Assembly (NCBI RefSeq): GCF_022662195.1
Contig: NZ_JAKMCS010000001.1
Span: 1-64,000, forward strand
DNA: 64,000 nucleotides
Direction of reading: 5' to 3'
From: Aestuariivivens insulae
GTDB taxonomy: Bacteria; Bacteroidota; Bacteroidia; Flavobacteriales; Flavobacteriaceae
Part shown: positions 49,239 to 58,997 of the stretch, in pieces
Layout: each line of letters begins with the position of its first letter
Numbering within the stretch: the first letter of the stretch is position 1
Notes under the pieces: generated by a model
Seen by the model: only the letters and a program-made list of their open reading frames with translations
Databases searched by the model: none
Told to the model about the DNA's origin: nothing
Translations under genes and position numbers: made by a program

Positions 49239-49278
49239 GATTTTCATTGATTTTTGCCAATTGTGAATCATTTTTATC
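49239..49278 (-). repeat. 40-bp repeat, left copy (inverse of 55922-55961)
   Basis: This 40-bp stretch is the reverse complement of 55922-55961 with a single mismatch. Weaker similarity continues on both sides. It lies 84 bp before the DUF1553 start; the other copy lies 97 bp before the GH38 start at 56058, in the same orientation relative to the gene. This suggests a shared upstream control element or a duplicated promoter region. Confidence 0.85.
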
Positions 49279-49351
49279 ATTTATGGCAGCTTTTGATCCC
49301 ATATGAGGATAAAAGAGAAACAATTTGATTTGATGTAAAAAAATAACAATA

Positions 49352-49369
49352 AACTAAATCGGTTTAGTT
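49352..49369. promoter_or_regulatory. LacI-type operator O1
   Basis: AACTAAATCGGTTTAGTT is a near-perfect 18-bp palindrome with the central CG expected of LacI-family sites. It lies upstream of the minus-strand DUF1553 operon, 416 bp before the lacI-type gene on the plus strand. It is the mirror of the other three operators. Confidence 0.85.
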
Positions 49370-49479
49370 GTCAAATATACAAAATATTGGTAAAATTGTA
49401 GGGGATTTTGCAATTGACAGGGGGAAATTTTAGTGTTATTAAGATTTTTAAATAAAATTAATGAATGGATTTTACCTGT

Positions 49480-49668
49480 ATTTTATGGTGGTTTCGTTAT
49501 TGGCATTAGCTGCAGAAGCTGTCCTCTAAAAATCTTAATGGTGAATTCAGCAACAATTTCTCCTACACCCAAGAGACACTTCAGGAAGTGCTTGACTATC
49601 CACACACCGGTCTTGATAGGTGTTTTACATGCTGAAATCAGGATACTTTACTTTTACCACCATAAAAT
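49480..49668. repeat. Inverted-repeat-bounded intergenic segment
   Basis: ATTTTATGGTGGT (49480-49492) and ACCACCATAAAAT (49656-49668) are perfect 13-bp inverted repeats bounding 189 bp. Smaller hairpins lie inside (CACTTCAGGAAGTG and ACACC/GGTGT). It may be a small non-autonomous mobile element or a structured leader. The overlapping frame at 49433-49675 shows no gene signature. Confidence 0.45.
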
Positions 49669-49754
49669 TGAATAATCATCAAAAATAATCATCAAAAAAT
49701 TTGGATAATAAAAAAAAGAAGTACTTTTAACGAAAATTTAGTTGTTGAAATTTT

Positions 49755-49772
49755 AACTAAACCGATTTAGTT
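49755..49772. promoter_or_regulatory. LacI-type operator O2 (autoregulatory)
   Basis: AACTAAACCGATTTAGTT, centre CG, ending 12 bp before the ATG of the LacI-type gene. The position is that of an autorepression site. Confidence 0.9.
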
Positions 49773-49784
49773 TTATTCGTTACC

Positions 49785-50816
49785 ATGAGCAAGGTATATT
49801 TAAAGGACATAGCAAAGAATCTTAATTTATCCAAAACTGCGGTGTCTTTGGTTTTGAACAATAAAGGCGACGAAAATAAAATAAGTCAAGAAACTCAACG
49901 TCGTATAATCGCCTATGCGAAGGAGCACAATTATGTTCCCAATCAACTGGCGCGAAGTCTAAGCCGAGGAAAATCCGAGACCATAGGTTTAATTGTTCCC
50001 AACATATCTGATAGCTTTTACGCCAAAATAGCCGGTCGTATAGAAGAACGGGCGAAACAAATGGGCTACACGGTGCTGTTCAGTAGTTCAAATGAAAACC
50101 CAGTAAAAGAGTCCTGGTTGATACAGGCAATGCAGAATCGTCAGGTTGACGGTCTTATTATTGCCTCAACACAAAAAAATCATGACGATATTGAAATGCT
50201 CAAACAGATTGAATTTCCTTTTGTGCTCATTGATAGGCATTACCCTGAGATAGAGACAAATTATGTAATAGTGGATAATTACGGGGGTATAAAATCAGTG
50301 ACAGAGCACTTATTCGCGATGGGCAGAAAAAGAATTGGGTTCATTACCATTGTTTCCGACCTTGAAGCGATGAGGCAGAGGTTAAAAGGTTATCAAGATA
50401 CGGTGGAACAAGGGGGTAGTCCACAAGATCAAGTGTTTGTTGAATGTTTGGCGCAAGATCAATATCAACAACGAATGGAAGGTGTAATACGTACCATGGT
50501 CAAATCTCCAAATAAGGTGGATGCTTTAATTTTTGCCACCCATTATTTGGCGCATGAAGGTCTTAGAGCACTCAAAAAATTACGTGTTAAAATACCTGAA
50601 GAAGTTGCTGTAATGAGTTTTTCCGAAATGTCAGCCTTCGATTTGGTGGATCCACCAATTTCATCGGTTATGCTGCCCATGCAGGAAATTGGAAATGCAG
50701 CAGTTGATATTTTGGTGGATGAAATGGATGGAACCCATGCCGTACAGGCTCATGAAAAAAGAAGAATACTAGATACAGAGTTGCTGGTTCGGCAATCTTG
50801 TGGAAATACCACCTAA
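49785..50816 (+). CDS. LacI-family transcriptional regulator
   Basis: 343 residues. The N-terminal helix-turn-helix and hinge read VYLKDIAKNLNLSKTAVSLV, then LARSLSRGKSETIGLIVPNI. The remaining periplasmic-binding-like domain has the ligand-pocket marks SFYAKIAGRIEERA, VDGLIIAST, FVLIDRHYPE and VAVMSFSEMSAFDLVDPPISSV. It is probably a repressor released by a sugar. Four sites matching AACTAAAYCGRTTTAGTT surround it: one upstream of its own start, one before the divergent DUF1553 operon, and two before the second SusCD operon. That makes the target genes unusually clear. Confidence 0.93.
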   Translation: MSKVYLKDIAKNLNLSKTAVSLVLNNKGDENKISQETQRRIIAYAKEHNYVPNQLARSLSRGKSETIGLIVPNISDSFYAKIAGRIEERAKQMGYTVLFSSSNENPVKESWLIQAMQNRQVDGLIIASTQKNHDDIEMLKQIEFPFVLIDRHYPEIETNYVIVDNYGGIKSVTEHLFAMGRKRIGFITIVSDLEAMRQRLKGYQDTVEQGGSPQDQVFVECLAQDQYQQRMEGVIRTMVKSPNKVDALIFATHYLAHEGLRALKKLRVKIPEEVAVMSFSEMSAFDLVDPPISSVMLPMQEIGNAAVDILVDEMDGTHAVQAHEKRRILDTELLVRQSCGNTT

Positions 50817-50829
50817 TCGTTTAATATGG

Positions 50830-50847
50830 AGCTAAACCGATTTAGTG
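50830..50847. promoter_or_regulatory. LacI-type operator O3
   Basis: AGCTAAACCGATTTAGTG keeps the 14-bp core CTAAACCGATTTAG. It starts 14 bp after the lacI-type stop and its centre is 62 bp, about six helical turns, from O4. That spacing would let two repressor dimers sit on the same DNA face. Confidence 0.85.
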
Positions 50848-50891
50848 AATATGTATTTATAAGTCATCCCAAATTTTCTATTTTGGTTTAT

Positions 50892-50909
50892 AACTAAACC
50901 GATTTAGTT
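50892..50909. promoter_or_regulatory. LacI-type operator O4
   Basis: AACTAAACCGATTTAGTT, identical to O2, 58 bp before the second SusC start. A weak -7-like box TATTTTGG (50879-50886) lies just upstream, so the bound repressor would block the promoter. Confidence 0.9.
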
Positions 50910-50967
50910 ACTTATGCATGGTGTACATTAAAAATATCTTATAAACAAACAACAAAAGTTAGATTTT

Positions 50968-53900
50968 ATGAAAAGCAAACTAATCTACCAAAGAATTTGG
51001 CCTTGCCGTTTCATGGCAATGGTCTTCTTGCTTGTGTTTCAAGGAACACAGGCAAATGGCACTCTAACAGATTTGAAAAACAACAATGACCTTGAAACGT
51101 ATAGACGGAATATGGTTGCAATGCGGGATTTCCAAACTACCATTACGGGAAGTGTCTCTGATTCCGACGGAACACCGTTGCCTGGTGCAACAGTGATTGA
51201 AAAAGGCACAACCAATGGAGTTCAGACCGATTTTGATGGAAATTTTTCCATAGATGTCTCGCAAACAAACGCAATTTTGATGATTTCCTATATTGGTTTT
51301 GCTTCTCAAGAGGTTTCCATTGGAAATCAAACTTTCGTTACCATTACTCTTCAGGAAGATACCGCAAAACTGGATGAAGTTGTTGTTGTCGGTTATGGAG
51401 CACAAAAAAAGTCTGACCTTACGGGTTCTGTTGGAACTTTAGATGCCGAAAAAATTCAGAAGCGGATTACCATAAATCCTTTGGACAACCTTCAGGGGCA
51501 AGTGGCAGGAGTCAATGTTTTTAACAGCTCAGGACGTCCAGGAGGAGGTTTTAGAGTAACCATTAGGGGTAAGGGTTCTTTAAATGCGAACAATGAACCA
51601 CTATATGTAGTTGATGGAATCATTGGAGTAGATATTGATCTGATAAACCCCAATGATATAGAGTCTTTTACCGTTTTAAAAGATGCATCTGCAACGGCTA
51701 TTTACGGTGCCCGGGGCGCCAATGGTGTTATCTTGATCACCACCAAACGAGGTAAATCTGGAAAATTCACGGTGGATATTGTTTCCAATCTCCAAATTGG
51801 AAGAGCCGCAAACAAGCCCGAAGTACTCAATAGTGATGAATATTGGAACGATCTCAAGGTACGCTTAGATGCCGATCAACGGGCTTTGGGCGTTGGAGAT
51901 GCATCTTTCGTGAATGATTATCCGATTACCCTCAATTGTTCACAGCTGATGGTACAAGGGCTGGAGAACCAATCTACGATACGGACTGGTTTGACGAAAC
52001 CACCAGAACAAGTTTTTCCCAACAATACTTTGCGAATGTACGTGGTGGTGGAGAAAACTATAACATATCATTTTCAGCAGGAACACAAGATGATGAAGGT
52101 ATTTTGCTGAATACGTTCTTTAAAAAGAACACGATGCGGTTTAATGGAGATTTTCAAATCAACGATTGGCTTAAAATTGGTGGTAGTTTGGCCTATAGTG
52201 ATACTGAAACAAACATAGTCGATGACTATAGGTTGGGTGCAGACGGTCTTACCTATGCAATGTTGTTTTATTTGCCTATATATCCAACCCGCTATCCTGA
52301 TGGTTCCGTGGTTAACGCGGATGATTTGGTAAATGCCAACGGTACTTGGGATGTCTGGTATGGAGCAACTCCAAAAGATAGGCTTCAATTGCTCGATAGG
52401 ATTACAAAAACAAGACAGATAGTCCAAAATATATTTACGGAAATCGACTTTACCAAGAGCTTAAAATTAAGGACTTCTTACTCCGTCCAAAATAATCTAA
52501 TTATGGGCAACACTTTTGTGGCCCGTCGTCTAGACACATTTATTAATCAAAACTCTGCGACCATAGGAAACACGGATGGTGAGCAAATAATCTTTGAAAA
52601 TACACTGAGCTACAACCCTACCATTTCTGATGATCATACCTTAAGTGCGGTAGTCGGGGCAACCCGTCAGGAAAGTGAATCTTTTACTTCAAGTCTCCAA
52701 GCTCAGGATTTTGACGATTTCTTTGGATTTTATAATGTAGGGCAAGGCACAGCGGACCCTGTGGTAGCAAGCGGCTTTGGCAGGTATACAATAGACTCTT
52801 ATTTCGGAAGAATTGATTATGGATATCAAAACAAATACCTTCTTACCATAACCGGTAGATATGATGGTTCTTCCCGTTTTGGGGAGAACAACAAGTACTC
52901 ATTCTTTCCTTCTGTGGCGGCTGCATGGAGAATTTCCAATGAATCATTTATGGAAGACTCCAACACATTTACCAATTTAAAACTAAGGGCAAGTTATGGT
53001 GAAACCGGTAATGATGCCATTGGCAACTATGCCCGAATAGCAAGTCCAGGTGTACAAACCGTTGTTTTCAATAACCAAAGGGCCATTGGTTCTTCCCAAG
53101 GGTCTATCGGTAATGATAATCTTAAATGGGAGACAACAGAAGAAGTCAATCTTGGTTTGGACATAGGACTTTTCAATCGTGTAAATATCACCGCCGACTA
53201 TTATAGAAGGACAACCAAAGATTTGTTGTTTAATGTTCCAATCGCACGATTTACAGGGTATTCATCGATTCTCTCCAACGCTGGTTCGATACGTAACAGC
53301 GGAATTGAGCTGTTGGTAAACAGTCTAAACGTTCAGACGAATGATTTTTCATGGAGAAGCTCGGTTAATTTCACAATGAACGAAAACGAAATTCTATCAT
53401 TGGGAACCGAGGATGCCGATATTTTCACTGCACCAATATGGTGGAATCAACAAATATTCCGTGTCGGTGAGGTGGCCGGTTCTTTTTGGGGCTACAACCG
53501 ATTGGGAACGTGGGGTACTGATGAAGTGGATGAGGCCGCAAGATACGGTAGAAGGCCCGGAGACATTAAATTGGAGGATAAGAACAATGATGGCCTGCTC
53601 AATTTTGACGACCAGCAAATCATTGGAAATGGTCTACCGGATTTTACAATGAACATTGGGAACACATTTTCATACAAGAATTGGGATTTGAGTATTGATA
53701 TCCTTATCAATCAAGGCAATGATATTTTAGATCATTCCATCATTCTTAATGTTGATAGGGTGGGTTATGGTAACACTTACAAAAAATTCTTTGACCAAAT
53801 GTGGACCCCTGAAAATCAAAATACACAATATCCAAGAGTTCGTAAGAATATCTTGAAGTTTGATGGCGCGGATTCCGGGCAGGTATTTGATGGTAGCTTC

Positions 53901-54134
53901 ATACGAGGTCAAAATTTGAATCTGGCGTACAATTTCAATAAGTCGCTTATGGAGAAATTGGGGATTCAGTCAGCAAAAATTTATATGAACCTTCAAAACT
54001 TTTTCCTGATTACCGATTATCATGGTTATGATCCAGAGGTCAGTTCCTTTGGCGGGCAGTTTACTGAAGGCATTGAGCTAAATGGCTATCCAAGGCCAAT
54101 GAATATGAATTTAGGATTTATGTTAACTCTCTAA
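50968..54134 (+). pseudogene. SusC/RagA-type TonB-dependent transporter, frameshifted
   Basis: Two overlapping frames together make one SusC of about 1055 residues. The first (50968-52110) carries the signal peptide, carboxypeptidase-D-like domain (SGSVSDSDGTPLPGATVI), TonB box (LDEVVVVGYGAQKK) and plug (IYGARGANGVILITTKRG), and runs correctly up to VGDASFVNDYP. The barrel then continues in another frame as DYPQLFTADGTRAGEPIYDTDWF through to the stop at 54134. The shift lies at about 51,920, where TATCCGATTAC reads as though one C of CCC were lost. Both halves are otherwise undamaged, so this is a recent mutation, a reversible slip or a sequencing error. As written, no full transporter is made. 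Confidence 0.82.
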
Positions 54135-54148
54135 TTAGTAAAGAAGTC

Positions 54149-55624
54149 ATGAAAAAAGTTATAGTAATATTTATAGTTTGTTTAATCGGAATTTCCTGTG
54201 AGGACTTTTTGGACGAAGTGCCACGTAGTGAAAAGACTACAGTGGGGACTTCCCTTCTGGATGCACAAGAGTCAGTTAATGGTATATATGCTTTTTTAAG
54301 AGCGCCTTATAACAGGACAGGTTTTGCAAAAATGGGATTTTCCATATTGGAGGTGAGCAATGGAACGCTTATGCCCGCAGTAGGAACCCAGGATACAGAT
54401 ATGGAGGATGCCTATGTTCTCAATTATAGTGCCAATAATGGTAATGCAGCTACTTTTTGGAACACCTATTATGGTGGTATCGAAGCCGCCAACATTGCCA
54501 TAAATTCAATACCGGGCATTGAAGACCCCGATTTGACAACTGCCATTGAAAATCGTCTACTTGGTGAGGCACATTTTTTAAGAGCATACTATTATTTTCA
54601 ATTGGTACAGATTTTTGGTGAAATACCACTGAACCTTATCCCTTCCTCCTCGCTCGATGACGGCCAGTTACCAAAATCATCAATAGCTGAGGTATATGAG
54701 ACAGTTATAGTTCCTGATTTGTTAATAGCAGAAAGTTCCGGTCTCCCTAATACAGATTCCAGTGGCAGGGTTACCAACGGTGCCGTAAAATCACTGTTGG
54801 CAAAAGTGTACTTGACCATGGCCGGTAATCCTTTGAACCAAACAGATAAGTTTGCGATGGCTAGAGACAAGGCAAGTGAGGTCATTAATGCGGGTTGGTA
54901 CAGCTTATTCCAATCCGATGCAGAGCTTACTTGGTTCGATAAGCTTAGTAGTCCTTCATTTGACAATATCGGTGAGAATATATTTATGGTTCAATATGAT
55001 AACCAAGCTGTTACGTCTACCATTACAAGTTATTTTACTCCTATTGGAGGTGAGGCCATTAGCCCATTGAGCCTGCATTTTGGGGGAATGGAACCGGAAC
55101 AGGCATTTATTGATTCTTATGATCCTTTAGACCTTAGAGGACAGAACCAAGGCTTTTTCTTCAATGAGTTGGATGGGTTTACCTTTAATAATTCGGTATA
55201 CAAATATTTTTATGATGATTACAGGACCGGAAATGGTCTTTCTGGTAAAAATATTCCCTTACTACGTTACGCAGATGTATTGTTGACCTTTGCTGAAGCT
55301 CAAAATGAAGTGGGTTCCGCAAATGGCGCTGCCTATGATGCTTTAAACGCAATTCGCGCAAGGGCTGGTTTGGGAGATATTTCAAGTCTAAGTCAGGCTG
55401 AATTTAGACAAGAAGTCTGGAGACAACGGGTGTGGGAGTTTCCTGCAGAGGCAGGCCTTACTTGGTTTGATATTAGAAGAACTGGTGTTGTCTTTGACAA
55501 CAATGGAGGATTTAATGACTTTGTCGGTCATACCTTACCCAATGGAAGTACATTTTCCGAGGGTAACCGATTTTTCCCGATTCCCCAAAGTGAAGTAATT
55601 CTGAATCCAAATTTAGCAGACTAG
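54149..55624 (+). CDS. SusD/RagB-family glycan-binding lipoprotein, second copy
   Basis: 491 residues with lipobox Cys C17 (CLIGISCEDFLDEVP). It has GEAHFLRAYYYFQLVQIFGEIPL, the SSSIAEVYETVIVPDL turn, LLRYADVLLTFAEAQNEVG, and the C-terminal VWEFPAEAGLTWFDIRRTG and FFPIPQSEVILNP. It starts 14 bp after the frameshifted SusC and would be its partner. Ends before a hairpin. It is shorter than the first SusD of the window and belongs to a different branch, so the two systems probably take different oligosaccharides. Confidence 0.92.
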   Translation: MKKVIVIFIVCLIGISCEDFLDEVPRSEKTTVGTSLLDAQESVNGIYAFLRAPYNRTGFAKMGFSILEVSNGTLMPAVGTQDTDMEDAYVLNYSANNGNAATFWNTYYGGIEAANIAINSIPGIEDPDLTTAIENRLLGEAHFLRAYYYFQLVQIFGEIPLNLIPSSSLDDGQLPKSSIAEVYETVIVPDLLIAESSGLPNTDSSGRVTNGAVKSLLAKVYLTMAGNPLNQTDKFAMARDKASEVINAGWYSLFQSDAELTWFDKLSSPSFDNIGENIFMVQYDNQAVTSTITSYFTPIGGEAISPLSLHFGGMEPEQAFIDSYDPLDLRGQNQGFFFNELDGFTFNNSVYKYFYDDYRTGNGLSGKNIPLLRYADVLLTFAEAQNEVGSANGAAYDALNAIRARAGLGDISSLSQAEFRQEVWRQRVWEFPAEAGLTWFDIRRTGVVFDNNGGFNDFVGHTLPNGSTFSEGNRFFPIPQSEVILNPNLAD

Positions 55625-55663
55625 GAAAATAATATGATATTTTGTTTGAGTTAGTTTTATTTC

Positions 55664-55693
55664 AGCAAGGGCGGCCTTGATGTCGTCCTTGCT
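55664..55693 (+). terminator. Hairpin after second SusD
   Basis: AGCAAGG (55664-55670) and CCTTGCT (55687-55693) form a 7-bp stem about 40 bp after the SusD stop. Probably the end of the LacI-controlled operon. Confidence 0.5.
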
Positions 55694-55921
55694 ATTATGC
55701 CAAGACGGAATGCGATTGTACCAAATAGCATCGGAGTTGATATTAAGAGGGAGGTTCACCTTATGAAACCTACCATTGGTTTGCCTCGAAATCCCATTGA
55801 TGAACCTTTCAAAATTTGGTATATGCAATAATTGGACCCATATAGTTGGTGATGAAGTATTGTTCAATAGAATGGGGTTCTATTTCTTTTCTGCCGTATT
55901 GGATTACAAGACCTTAAATGG

Positions 55922-55961
55922 GATAAAAATCATTCACAATTGGCAAAAATCAATGAAAATC
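55922..55961 (+). repeat. 40-bp repeat, right copy (inverse of 49239-49278)
   Basis: Matches the reverse complement of 49239-49278 at 39 of 40 positions. It lies in the 430-bp gap after SusD and 97 bp before the GH38 start at 56058. Flanking bases also align weakly on both sides. Apart from the hairpin at 55664-55693, this gap shows no convincing gene. Confidence 0.85.
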
Positions 55962-56057
55962 CGGAAAACTAATTTTAGTAGATTAAGTGACCATTAAAAT
56001 ACAGTATTGTTCAGCTAGAACTTGTCTTTAGACACTTATAATTTTTTAAAATACACT

Positions 56058-58946
56058 ATGAAAAAAGTAATTATTTTTTTTATTCCTTTTATCCTATTGG
56101 GCCCAATTATGGTAATGGCCCAGAGCACAGGTACTGTAAAATTTGAATACCCGAGACCCTATGAATATGTTTTTTCTGATAATAGAATTATGGTAAAGGG
56201 ACAGCTTTCTGATGATTCCGGCGTTCGTTACAGGGAGATAGCGTTTAGTGATGGAAATAGAGCGAAGATTGAACAACAAAATGGAAAATCATGGGTATGG
56301 CTCCCGGTAATGGGCGAGCCGGAAATGATTCAAATTATCGCCAATGGAAAAACAAATAGCAAGACACAGCTTTTTACGCCATTGGTTACCTCTGATTGGG
56401 GCTATTTTGAAGAAGGTACTTTTCATATTATTTCTTCCTCCCATCAAGATATTGCTTGGATGGACACGCCCCAAGCCTGCAGGCATGATAGAATCTACGA
56501 AATCATTGGCCCTGCATTGGATATCATGAAAAAAGATAAAGTATATCATTTTGGAATGGAACAAGCTCTAAACTTGAAGGAGTTTATTGAAGAGCATCCT
56601 GACCGTAAACAAGAAGTTATTCAGCGTTACAAGGAAGGCAGGTTTGTTTATGGAGCGACCTACAACCAACCGTATGAAGGAATGCAGATGGGAGAACAGT
56701 TGATTCGTGAAATGTACTTTGGCAAATTATGGATTGAAAAGAACTTTGACGGGATTCAGGAAAATACGGCCTATAACACGGATGTGCCTGGAAGGACTTT
56801 ACAGTTTCCACAAATTCTAGCAAAGTCGGGTACAGAGAATCTGTTCGTTTCAAGAATGCGCGAGGGGTTTTATGATTGGCATTCACCGGATGGATCCTCA
56901 GTATTGACCTATACTCCCGGCAATTACGGATGGGCTGCGATGTTCTATAAAATATTTGATGATGATGCCATTGAGGCATTACGAAAGATTCAGAACCGGG
57001 TGAAAATGTGGTCAGATTATTATAGGCAACACAACTTGCCCCCACATTTCGCCATTGTAATCAGTAATGATGCTTCGGGGCCCGTTGACTATGGCAAGGT
57101 AGTCAAAGAATGGAATGAGATCCGAAAAAATTCAAAAGTGAAAATCCCAGAGTTAAGGCATTCGACCGTACCGGGATTTCTTGAAAACATAAAAGAAGGT
57201 AATCCCCAATTTGAAAATTTGGAAGGTGACCGCCCAAACATATGGGCATACATTCACGGCCCTGGACATCATAAAGCAATTACCGCCTCAAGAGCATCAG
57301 GAAGAATGTTGCCTTCAGCAGAAATCTTCAATACCGTGGATGCCCTGTTAAATTCAAATTTTGAGAACTATCCGGAGGCGAGATTGACAAAAGCCTTTGA
57401 AGAATCCATTTATCCAGACCATGGATGGGGGGGGTTAAATGGACACATTACCGACAGTATATTTAGGGCCAAGTTGGAATTTGCAGCGAGTGAAGCAAAT
57501 GAAATGTTCGAGTCTTCCATAAATTCCATAGCAACAAAGATCAATACAAAACGTAATGACGCGGTTGTGGTTTTCAATGATTTGTCTTGGAAACGAAACG
57601 GAATAGCAACGGCATCAGTTCCCAGTAACGCCAAGGGGTATTATTTGGTTGATGAAAAAGGGGACATAGTACCTTCGCAACCGAGCCTTACCGACCCAAA
57701 ATTATTACAGTTTTATGCTAGTGAAGTACCATCTCTTGGGTATAAAACCTATTACCTGAAAAAAGGGAAAAAGTCTATAAAACTGGATGCCCAAGTAAGT
57801 CCAAATGCCTTGACCAATTCTTACTACACTTTACATTTAGGAGTGGGTGGTATTACCTATTTGTTTGATCACGATTTGGGAAAAGAGATTTTGAATACCA
57901 CACGATTTTCGGGAGGGGATGTCCTTTCCATGGGGTATGATGGAAATGGCGCAGGTGAATTTACACAAATGACCGAGCCAAACATGGTTGATTATGACCA
58001 ATTGAGCAATCACGATTCACATTGGAAGATTGTTGAGAATGGAGTCGTTTTTAGTGAGTTTGAGAACCGGGCCAAGTTTAAGCATACGGAAGTGGTTCAA
58101 AAAATACGGGTATATCATCAAGAGAAAAAAATTGATTTTTATATTGATTTACTAAACTGGGATGGAACACATAACAGGGAGTTTAGGTTTGCCGTTCCCC
58201 TGGATATGGATAATGCCCGTATTAAATACGAAGTTCCCTTGGCCATAGCTGAGGTAGGCAAGACAGAGATGAAACAAGCACCTGGTGGCTGGGCTTGGGG
58301 TGGCACATATGATCAAAAACCTGAAACCATCCATCCTCGTGAGGTATTGAATTTTATTTCCGCGGAAACGGATGATTTTGCAGTTACCTTGGCCACAGAT
58401 GTGGCTTTGGCGGATTGGATTGACCCAACAAGAGAGGCCGTGGATTATACCGTGTTACAAGGAATTTTGATGGCTTCCCATAAAAGTTGCCACGGTGAGG
58501 GAAACTGGTACCATCAGACCGGAGATCATCATTTTAAATTTTCAATTAGCTCCCACAAACCAAGTACAACGGAATCCTATCAATTTGGTACGGCATCCAA
58601 CCATATGTTCAAAACGGTCTTTGACCCCTCAAGAAACAGTTCAGAACCATTGCCTGAAACCCATAGTTTTTTCAGTGTATCAGACCCTATGGTTCGAATC
58701 AGTACGGTAAAAAAGAGCGAGGAAGGTTCAGATGTCATTGTACGTCTCGTAGAAATGGAAGGCAAGGATAAAAGTCCTACCGTAAAGGTGCCAGTTCCAT
58801 TTGATAAATTGATACATACCAATCTAATTGAAAAGGAAAAGATGAAGATGGAGAATGGAGGACAGGATCTTAATATCAACATCGGCCATAATGCCATTGA
58901 AACTTATAAATTGATTTTTCCAAAACCCGGTGACGTCAATCAATAG
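56058..58946 (+). CDS. GH38 alpha-mannosidase, first of a tandem pair
   Basis: 962 residues from the ATG at 56058, which begins a clean signal peptide ending MVMAQS. The GH38 site is complete. Metal ligands lie in SSSHQDIAWMD (about 126-136). The nucleophile Asp is in NTDVPGRTLQFPQIL (about 240). The late His is in GPGHHKAITASRASG (about 404). A C-terminal beta-sandwich starts near residue 590. It is 51 bp before a paralogue of similar barrel sequence. The 40-bp repeat lies upstream. It likely works in the periplasm on imported mannosides. Confidence 0.87.
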   Translation: MKKVIIFFIPFILLGPIMVMAQSTGTVKFEYPRPYEYVFSDNRIMVKGQLSDDSGVRYREIAFSDGNRAKIEQQNGKSWVWLPVMGEPEMIQIIANGKTNSKTQLFTPLVTSDWGYFEEGTFHIISSSHQDIAWMDTPQACRHDRIYEIIGPALDIMKKDKVYHFGMEQALNLKEFIEEHPDRKQEVIQRYKEGRFVYGATYNQPYEGMQMGEQLIREMYFGKLWIEKNFDGIQENTAYNTDVPGRTLQFPQILAKSGTENLFVSRMREGFYDWHSPDGSSVLTYTPGNYGWAAMFYKIFDDDAIEALRKIQNRVKMWSDYYRQHNLPPHFAIVISNDASGPVDYGKVVKEWNEIRKNSKVKIPELRHSTVPGFLENIKEGNPQFENLEGDRPNIWAYIHGPGHHKAITASRASGRMLPSAEIFNTVDALLNSNFENYPEARLTKAFEESIYPDHGWGGLNGHITDSIFRAKLEFAASEANEMFESSINSIATKINTKRNDAVVVFNDLSWKRNGIATASVPSNAKGYYLVDEKGDIVPSQPSLTDPKLLQFYASEVPSLGYKTYYLKKGKKSIKLDAQVSPNALTNSYYTLHLGVGGITYLFDHDLGKEILNTTRFSGGDVLSMGYDGNGAGEFTQMTEPNMVDYDQLSNHDSHWKIVENGVVFSEFENRAKFKHTEVVQKIRVYHQEKKIDFYIDLLNWDGTHNREFRFAVPLDMDNARIKYEVPLAIAEVGKTEMKQAPGGWAWGGTYDQKPETIHPREVLNFISAETDDFAVTLATDVALADWIDPTREAVDYTVLQGILMASHKSCHGEGNWYHQTGDHHFKFSISSHKPSTTESYQFGTASNHMFKTVFDPSRNSSEPLPETHSFFSVSDPMVRISTVKKSEEGSDVIVRLVEMEGKDKSPTVKVPVPFDKLIHTNLIEKEKMKMENGGQDLNINIGHNAIETYKLIFPKPGDVNQ

Positions 58947-58997
58947 AATCTTACACAACTTGTTTAAAACGGAATATATAGGTGAAATTGTTTTTTT

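Noticed and set aside
49433-49675. 80-codon frame between the LacI operators
   Set aside because: No family motif, signal peptide or leader; crosses the inverted-repeat segment. More likely non-coding.
50968-54134. Programmed frameshifting in the second SusC
   Set aside because: No slippery heptamer or following structure seen at 51,920; a lost base is simpler.
55776-55997. 73-codon frame before the GH38 pair
   Set aside because: It covers the 40-bp repeat, whose other copy is read in a different frame; the shared DNA is better explained as a control region.
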